64,000 nucleotides of DNA from an uncultured Dehalococcoidia bacterium (lineage in GTDB: Bacteria; Chloroflexota; Dehalococcoidia; Lucifugimonadales; UBA1123), in NCBI GenBank assembly GCA_958296105.1, contig OY282441.1, forward strand, positions 1,337,800-1,401,799. Reading direction: 5' to 3'. How positions within the stretch are numbered: the stretch's first letter is position 1; every line of letters begins with the position of its first letter. The position numbers were made by a program, and so were the translations under genes. The notes beneath the pieces are model-generated. The model worked only from the letters and a program-made list of their open reading frames with translations. It was not told the DNA's origin and ran no database searches. Below are positions 59,325-64,000 of the stretch, in pieces.

Positions 59325-59918
59325 GTGAGCGGGAGCAGGGCGCGAGTCTTCGTTTCGGTGGATCTTCCGGATGCGGTGAGGGCAGAGATGGGCCGCCTCA
59401 CTCGGAGCATCGCCGCGCTCGAAATTCGCGGAGCGCGAGCGGTCAGGCCCGAAGGCGCTCATCTGACCCTGAAGTTTCTTGGCGACGTGGGCGGCGATGC
59501 CGTACCGCGCATCGCGGCGGCGATGCGCCGCGCCGCGTCTCGCTCTACGCCATTCCGCATCGCCCTGAGTCAGCCCGGGGCGTTCCCCAATCCGGGCGCG
59601 GCGCGAGTCGTGTGGGTGGGCGTGGATGGGGACACCGGCTCGCTGAGGCGGCTTCAGCGCAATGTCGAGGACGAGATGGAGGCGCTGGGGTTCGGGCGCG
59701 AGCGGCGTGGGTTCGATCCCCATATCACAGCGGCTCGCGTTCGGGATGGAGTGCGGGCGTCAGACAGGCGGCGCATACTCGATACAGCCCTCTCGATAGA
59801 GCTTGCATGCTTCCCCATCACGGTCGAATCCATAAGCCTGATGCGGAGCGATCTCCGCCCCGGCGGAGCGATCTACTCTAGGCTTCATTCGGCTGCGCTG
59901 GATGGCTCAGGTTGTTAA
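59325..59918 (+). CDS. thpR: RNA 2',3'-cyclic phosphodiesterase (ThpR/LigT family)
   Basis: This 2H phosphoesterase of 197 aa opens 2',3'-cyclic phosphates on RNA ends; older names include 2'-5' RNA ligase. RVFVSVDLPD begins the fold. The two catalytic motifs are AHLTLKFLGDV and DPHITAARV (H-x-T each). GTG 59301 overlaps the dehalogenase stop and would add eight residues. GTG 59325 is preferred since it lies closer to RVFV and has AAGGGG ahead. Confidence 0.9.
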   Translation: MSGSRARVFVSVDLPDAVRAEMGRLTRSIAALEIRGARAVRPEGAHLTLKFLGDVGGDAVPRIAAAMRRAASRSTPFRIALSQPGAFPNPGAARVVWVGVDGDTGSLRRLQRNVEDEMEALGFGRERRGFDPHITAARVRDGVRASDRRRILDTALSIELACFPITVESISLMRSDLRPGGAIYSRLHSAALDGSGC

Positions 59919-60007
59919 CTCCGATGGGTGGATGCTATACTCTTGCGCGCCCGATAGACGGGTATCATCGGGCATCATAAAAGAGGTGGCACACAGAGGA
60001 GGGCCTC

Positions 60008-60223
60008 GTGGAGGGTAAAGATTTTCCCAACTGCTTGAGTTGTACAGGCGGCGGCAGCCTGCTGCCGCTCTCGGACTTCGGGAGCCAGGGCGCGCCTATA
60101 CACTATAAGGCGTGGGTTTGCAGCAACCCAGACTGTGGGTACAACATCAAGATCCGCAACGGAGACGTCTACCTGAACGAGCCTATTGCGAACGGGGCCA
60201 CCCATTCGCCTAGATTCAGATAG
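60008..60223 (+). CDS. Small zinc-ribbon-like protein, 71 aa
   Basis: A GTG start stands behind GAGGAGG. The first pair CLSCTGGGS (Cys-x2-Cys) and the second CSNPDCGYN (Cys-x4-Cys) would hold one zinc. In between lies LLPLSDFGSQG, and KAWVCSNPDCGYNIKIRNGD ends the ribbon. This resembles the C-terminal ribbon type found in many small unknown proteins. It is an independent unit with a TATACT box at about 59937 and a terminator at 60249. It could bind nucleic acid. Confidence 0.75.
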   Translation: MEGKDFPNCLSCTGGGSLLPLSDFGSQGAPIHYKAWVCSNPDCGYNIKIRNGDVYLNEPIANGATHSPRFR

Positions 60224-60248
60224 CATCGGACTACAGCCCATCCGAGAG

Positions 60249-60278
60249 CAGCCCGTTTCCAGCGGGCTGTTCTTCGTT
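60249..60278 (+). terminator. Rho-independent terminator of the zinc-ribbon gene
   Basis: CAGCCCG and CGGGCTG pair around TTTCCAG, and TTCTTCGTT follows. It is 25 bases after the stop codon. Confidence 0.8.
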
Positions 60279-60340
60279 ACCCATCCGCCGCCCATCGGCG
60301 CGTGACCAGAATCCGCAGTGCGGATCCCATCGCGGAATGG

Positions 60341-60346
60341 TACAAT
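60341..60346 (+). promoter_or_regulatory. -10 box of the sortase gene
   Basis: TACAAT ends 10 bases before ATG 60357, so the leader would be about 3-4 bases. No Shine-Dalgarno sequence is present. Confidence 0.5.
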
Positions 60347-60356
60347 TCTAACTGCC

Positions 60357-61445
60357 ATGACTGCCGTACCTCCGACAGACCACAATGCCCAACCCTGGCG
60401 GCGCAGCGCGCGCTTCATGGCGGGCGCATTTCTGATATCATCGGGAGCGGTGATCCTAGCCGCAGTCTGCTTCTACTACGGCCTTCGGATGTACCACGCT
60501 TCTCAACTGGACGAGATGGCGGTCGAGATCGCCGCGCCCGCCGCGCTGCCCCCGACTCCCAAGGGGCAGACGGAGATTCACGGCGCGCTGATGCCGGACG
60601 GCAGCTTCAAGCCCATAACCACAGTGGTAAAGAGCGCCAAGCCGTCCGCCGTCGACCGCCCCCCGACGGAGCCGAGCGCTCCCCCGCGCGGGGCGCTGTC
60701 CCCGTCTCCTCTCCCCGCTGAGCCGAGCTTGTCGGTGGCAGTCTTCGAGTCTCCCATCCCCGCGCCCATAGACCAGCCGGTGGCGGAGGCCGTCTCTGCC
60801 GATGCGCCGCTCGACGGCGGCGCGCTGGTCGGAGCTTACAACTCGATCTACCCCGCTCTGGCTATGCACCCCAAATACTGGGAGCGGCCGACGCTCGCGG
60901 GCGCGGATCCGTACACCTACGGGGTGGTGAAGCGTCCGGACGGCTTCATGAGCATATCGGCGTCCGAAGGGCTGCCGAGGGGAATGTCGTCAGACGCGGC
61001 GCGCATACGGATTCCGAGCATAGACGTTGATTCGGAGGTCGCCAATCTCGCCATCTTGGATATTGGAGACAGCCGCCAGTACGAGACCCCCGCTCACGTG
61101 GTGGGACGGATACCCCAGACATCGAACCCGGGCGAGATGGGAAACACCTGGCTGTTCGGACATCTGGAGAGCCTTATCAGGGGTGAGGGAAACGTCTTTC
61201 ACAGACTGCCCGAGATCCCGAATCTGCTCAACAGCGGCGATCCTGTCTACGTCAGCCTAGAGAACCAAGACGGCGATGAGTTCCTCTACCAGATCACCGC
61301 CACCCGCGTTGTGCGCCAAGAGGATCTGGCGCTGTACGACACGGACGACTCGACGATTACGCTGGTGGCGTGCGTTCCCAGACTGATATACGACCACCGA
61401 ATCGTGGTCACCGGCAAGCTGGTCGGGGTCAAGAGAGCCGCCTAG
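60357..61445 (+). CDS. Sortase family transpeptidase
   Basis: This membrane-anchored cysteine transpeptidase has 362 aa. One hydrophobic helix at residues 20-43 (MAGAFLISSGAVILAAVCFYYG) anchors it. A long Pro/Ala/Ser-rich stalk (to about 170) lifts the catalytic domain away. The sortase triad is complete: NTWLFGH (His269), ITLVACVP (Cys339) and DHRIVVTG (Arg348). No LPxTG substrate or second sortase is seen nearby, so class and target remain open. The end overlaps the convergent LysR gene by four bases. Confidence 0.9.
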   Translation: MTAVPPTDHNAQPWRRSARFMAGAFLISSGAVILAAVCFYYGLRMYHASQLDEMAVEIAAPAALPPTPKGQTEIHGALMPDGSFKPITTVVKSAKPSAVDRPPTEPSAPPRGALSPSPLPAEPSLSVAVFESPIPAPIDQPVAEAVSADAPLDGGALVGAYNSIYPALAMHPKYWERPTLAGADPYTYGVVKRPDGFMSISASEGLPRGMSSDAARIRIPSIDVDSEVANLAILDIGDSRQYETPAHVVGRIPQTSNPGEMGNTWLFGHLESLIRGEGNVFHRLPEIPNLLNSGDPVYVSLENQDGDEFLYQITATRVVRQEDLALYDTDDSTITLVACVPRLIYDHRIVVTGKLVGVKRAA

Positions 61446-62335
61446 CTCCGCCTGCCTGCGGGGATCAGCACGTCTCGCATGACGGACATGAATCGCTCTG
61501 CCGGAGTCGACATCCGCTTGCCCTTGAGCGTGATCGTTCCGCCCTGCTCCACCGGCAATATATGCGCCAAGCTGATGACGCCGAGGGTCTCATGGTCATC
61601 GGGGTCGATTGCGAGGCGAGGGCCGACCGATATCCCCATGCCGAGCGCGACGTAGCGCTTGATTATATCCATGCTGTCCAGGTCCACCACTATCTCGTAG
61701 CTCACGCTTCGCCGCTTCAGCTCCGACTCCAGCAGGTCGCGCGTGTGCGTTCCCTCTCCCATGAGTATCAGCGGGTAGCGCGCGATCTGTTCCAGCGACT
61801 CCACCGGCTGCTGAGACAGCGGATGTTCGCGCGGCGTTATCAGCACCCGTTCGTAGACGAACATCCCCTCGAACTGGAACGCCTCGTTTCGGTCGTAGTG
61901 CTGCACGATGCCTATGTCCGCGTCGCCGTCGGAGACTATCTGAGACACTTCCGATCTGGTTGCGGACTTTATGGTGAGGTGGATGTGGGGATGGCGCGCA
62001 AGGAACACGCGAACGACCCTGAGAAGGGTGTGCGGGATGATGTCCGGAGTCGCCGCCAGCACCACGGGGCCGCGCGATTCGGCCTGCGACGCGGTCTCCG
62101 CGAGGCTGTCTATGCCCTCCACGAGCGGCGAAGCAAGCTCGGACAGCCGCCTCCCCGCCAAGGTCAGCTGTATGGGCCGCCGAACGCGGTCGAACAGCAC
62201 CGTGTCCATCTCCGACTCCAGCTTCTTGATGTGGGTCGTCACGGTCGGCTGTCCGATTCCAAGCTCCGCCGCCGCCTGTGAGATGCTCTTGAGCCGAGCC
62301 GCAGTGCAGAAGCTGCGAAGTTCTCTGATCTCCAC
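61442..62335 (-). CDS. LysR family transcriptional regulator
   Basis: This 297-aa regulator has an N-terminal winged helix-turn-helix, IRELRSFCTAARLKSISQAA and AELGIGQPTVTTHIKKLE (residues 1-60). A periplasmic-binding-like effector domain follows, with DADIGIVQHYD and GMGISVGPR as inner strands. GTG 62335 is chosen: GGAGG lies 7 bases before it, and it begins the helix right at the family position. The divergent small gene at 62488 and the inverted repeats at 62355 are likely its target. The style resembles CysB/CbbR-like members; effector unknown. Confidence 0.93.
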   Translation of the reverse strand: MEIRELRSFCTAARLKSISQAAAELGIGQPTVTTHIKKLESEMDTVLFDRVRRPIQLTLAGRRLSELASPLVEGIDSLAETASQAESRGPVVLAATPDIIPHTLLRVVRVFLARHPHIHLTIKSATRSEVSQIVSDGDADIGIVQHYDRNEAFQFEGMFVYERVLITPREHPLSQQPVESLEQIARYPLILMGEGTHTRDLLESELKRRSVSYEIVVDLDSMDIIKRYVALGMGISVGPRLAIDPDDHETLGVISLAHILPVEQGGTITLKGKRMSTPAERFMSVMRDVLIPAGRRS

Positions 62336-62354
62336 CTGTCGCCTCCACCTCAGA

Positions 62355-62396
62355 ACTATCATCTTCATTAATGATAGTGGATATTTATAAATATCC
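62355..62396. promoter_or_regulatory. Two adjacent AT-rich inverted repeats upstream of lysR
   Basis: ACTATCAT (62355-62362) and ATGATAGT (62371-62378) flank 8 bases. The perfect 18-bp palindrome GGATATTTATAAATATCC (62379-62396) follows at once. The region is far more AT-rich than its neighbours. It lies just 20 bases from the lysR start and about 90 before the small gene, as expected for a LysR autoregulatory operator. Confidence 0.65.
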
Positions 62397-62487
62397 CTAT
62401 TCAAGATGTTGTGTTCGCAGGATAATGTATCGAGTAGAACACATTATACACTATTCAGATTGAAAGACATGCCGAAGGAGGCATAGC

Positions 62488-62655
62488 ATGATAAACAGAG
62501 TGAAGCGGATGCTGGTCAGAGCCGGTGCGTCGTCCGCGATGGACGCCTACTTCAGGAACGTGAGCAAGCACGCCGACCACTACGGCCCGACCTTCGCGGA
62601 GGCGCAGAGAGACTTCCGGGACATGTCCCGCAGGTACTCCAAGTTCCCCAACTAG
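62488..62655 (+). CDS. Small basic protein, 55 aa, divergent from lysR
   Basis: This is a short gene with a strong GAAGGAGG site 6 bases before ATG, and a TTATACACT promoter-like box about 40 bases ahead. The translation begins MINRVKRMLVRAGASSAMDA and ends RDMSRRYSKFPN. It is helical and basic with aromatic residues in the middle (YFRNVSKHADHYGPTF). No known family was recognised. A strong terminator follows at 62691, so it forms a complete unit, opposite a LysR regulator. Confidence 0.7.
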   Translation: MINRVKRMLVRAGASSAMDAYFRNVSKHADHYGPTFAEAQRDFRDMSRRYSKFPN

Positions 62656-62690
62656 CCCGAGGCCTGTCACGGCCTCCCAACCCTTCTCAA

Positions 62691-62725
62691 GACGCCGAGG
62701 AGTTCTGAAAAGAGCCCTCGGCGTC
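62691..62725 (+). terminator. Terminator hairpin after the 55-aa gene
   Basis: GACGCCGAGG and CCTCGGCGTC form a 10-bp perfect stem with a 15-base loop. It also faces the MOSC gene end on the other strand, so it may serve both. Confidence 0.8.
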
Positions 62726-62790
62726 TCTACGAACGAGCCAGCCGCAAGCCACCCCCATCCCATCGAGGGAGGGGGACTCCAAGCGCGCGC

Positions 62791-63249
62791 CTAGACTGCG
62801 GCGGCCTCGACCGCGCTCACTGCGTCTCCCACGCTGATCGAGCCGCTGGCGACCACCGTAGCCAGCATACCGCGCTGATCCACCAGCGCGCCCTGAAGCC
62901 CATCGCGTATCTCGTCCATTCTGGAACACGGGTCACAGAAGCCCGTTATCTCCACGACGGCGTCTTCGCCCACGGCGAGCCGCGTTCCAGCCTCCAGCGA
63001 GTGAAGGTCTATGCCGGACGTGGTGATGTTCTCGCGCACCTGGCCGCGCTCCAGATCGAACCTGCCGAGCGTCTCCTCGTCCATCAGCAGCACTTGGCGC
63101 GCGGTTCGGAGACCCTCGGATACGGCGTGGCGGTCTCCCTCGATGCCGTATCCTCGCGTCATGTCTGCGGACTCGACTATCTTCATCGGCTCCCTGTGGC
63201 CTACGCACAACTGAATCGAGACGATGGAACCATGCGTCTCACTGTTCAT
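62791..63249 (-). CDS. MOSC domain protein
   Basis: This 152-aa protein has the MOSC fold of molybdenum cofactor sulfurase C-termini, which carries sulfur or metal-sulfur clusters. ADMTRGYGIEGDRHA begins the domain, LERGQVRENITTSGIDLHSL gives the R-N-T motif, and EITGFCDPCSRMDEI holds the conserved Cys. AGGAGG lies ahead of ATG 63249. No moco gene is adjacent. It faces away from the NHL gene at 63387. Confidence 0.92.
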   Translation of the reverse strand: MNSETHGSIVSIQLCVGHREPMKIVESADMTRGYGIEGDRHAVSEGLRTARQVLLMDEETLGRFDLERGQVRENITTSGIDLHSLEAGTRLAVGEDAVVEITGFCDPCSRMDEIRDGLQGALVDQRGMLATVVASGSISVGDAVSAVEAAAV

Positions 63250-63386
63250 AACATCCTCCTCAGCCTTGATCCTGCGCTCATTGTACACGTTCCGATGAGG
63301 GATGGCGGCGGCGACCAAGCTGATGCGGCAGCGCGCCGAAAGTTGTACACTGGCAGGCGGAAACCATACGACAGGAGGCGCGGAAA

Positions 63387-64000
63387 ATGGCTGGCGCAGT
63401 GAGGCTCGGCAGCGGACAGTTCGAATACGAGGCAGCCGCAGGCTGGGAGAATCTGCCGCCCGGCATCGGCTGGCGCGAGGTGGCAGGGGTCATAACGGAC
63501 GCGGACGACAACGTCTACGCATTCAGCCGCGGAGACCATCCGATGGTGGTGTTCGACAAGGACGGCAACTTCATCAAGAGCTGGGGAGAGGGGCTGTTCA
63601 CCCGCGCGCACGGCATAAGTCTAGGCCCGGATGACACCCTCTACTGCACGGACGACGGAGATCACACGGTCAGGCAGTGTACGCTGGACGGTGAGGTGCT
63701 GATGACCATTGGCGTTCCAAACGAACCCGCCGGCCTGTTCAGCGGAGAGCCGTTCAACCGCTGCACCCACGTAGCCACCGACCCGGCGAATGGCGATCTG
63801 TTCATTTCGGACGGCTACGGCAACAGCCGAGTCCACAAGTACAGCGCGGACGGGGAGCATATCATGTCCTGGGGCAGCCCGGGAACCGACCCGGGCCAGT
63901 TCAACATATCTCACAACATCGCCACCGACCGAGACGGCTACGTCTACGTGTGCGACCGCGAGAACCACCGCATACAGGTATTCGACCGAGACGGCAAGAT
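63387..64000 (+). CDS. NHL-repeat beta-propeller protein, cut off by the window end
   Basis: This is the paralog of the NHL gene at 49942, with the same blade text: VYAFSRGDHPMVVFDKDGNF, AHGISLGPDDTLYCTDDGDH and NIATDRDGYVYVCDRENHRI. The first 204 residues are present without a stop. ACAGGAGG lies 8 bases before ATG 63387. By analogy, about 110 residues are missing to the right. Whether SDR and amidohydrolase genes follow here too cannot be seen. Confidence 0.9.
   Translation, partial: MAGAVRLGSGQFEYEAAAGWENLPPGIGWREVAGVITDADDNVYAFSRGDHPMVVFDKDGNFIKSWGEGLFTRAHGISLGPDDTLYCTDDGDHTVRQCTLDGEVLMTIGVPNEPAGLFSGEPFNRCTHVATDPANGDLFISDGYGNSRVHKYSADGEHIMSWGSPGTDPGQFNISHNIATDRDGYVYVCDRENHRIQVFDRDGK

Overview
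The window comes from a GC-rich bacterial chromosome, most likely an uncultured member of Chloroflexota (Dehalococcoidia or the SAR202-like lineages). This placement is an inference from several features: a 16S rRNA end followed by tRNA-Ala but no 23S gene, three CaiB/BaiF CoA-transferases, flavin-dependent luciferase-like and nitronate-monooxygenase-like enzymes, NHL beta-propeller proteins, peptide-type ABC transporters whose lipoproteins carry Val/Glu/Lys repeats or Ala/Pro linkers, a fused transaldolase/glucose-6-phosphate isomerase, and Uma2-type nuclease paralogs. No phage, transposase or CRISPR array was seen.

Layout. 1-1350: 3' end of 16S rRNA, tRNA-Ala(TGC), then two unrelated blocks of tandem repeats instead of 23S. 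1.35-3.1 kb: surface-sugar genes (glycosyltransferase next to a G14 tract, GDP-mannose 3,5-epimerase-like enzyme). 3.1-10.1 kb: apt, two unknown proteins, recQ behind 13-bp tandem repeats, then a luciferase-like/MFS/thioredoxin-like operon. 10.1-17.6 kb: catabolic genes (ThDP enzyme, HpcH/HpaI aldolase, two CoA-transferases, Uma2, class III aminotransferase). 17.8-22.6 kb: crcB, a TauE/SafE permease and a MoxR-DUF58-DUF4129 cluster. 22.7-25.8 kb: a three-gene overlapping unit of DUF262, HEPN and a TcuA-like flavoprotein. 25.9-30.1 kb and 45.3-49.5 kb: two oligopeptide-type ABC importers with permeases and a binding protein but no ATPase. 30.3-42.2 kb: frameshifted nitronate-monooxygenase-like gene, formyl-CoA transferase homolog, DUF1330, dgkA, KDG kinase, glnS, duplicated Uma2 genes, tal-pgi and a phosphodiesterase. 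42.5-44.9 kb: an ACT-ACT-GlnE-like nucleotidyltransferase. 49.9-64 kb: NHL proteins, SDR, amidohydrolase, DUF1800, cupin, GH32-like protein, two tandem DTG proteases, a haloalkane dehalogenase, an RNA 2',3'-cyclic phosphodiesterase-like protein, zinc ribbon, sortase, LysR with a divergent 55-codon gene, MOSC, and a cut-off NHL gene.

Function as a whole. The content suggests a heterotroph that imports peptides or similar solutes and turns over organic acids, keto acids and halogenated or oxygenated compounds through CoA-transferases, ThDP and aldolase chemistry, flavin enzymes and a dehalogenase. Sugar acids and sugars enter through KDG kinase and Tal-Pgi. The most unusual items are the DUF262-HEPN pair (a candidate defence or toxin-type module), the ACT/GlnE-like fusion, the Uma2 duplication that supplies the end of tal-pgi, two genes broken by apparent single-base insertions, and several starts that sit where a -10 box predicts a leaderless message.
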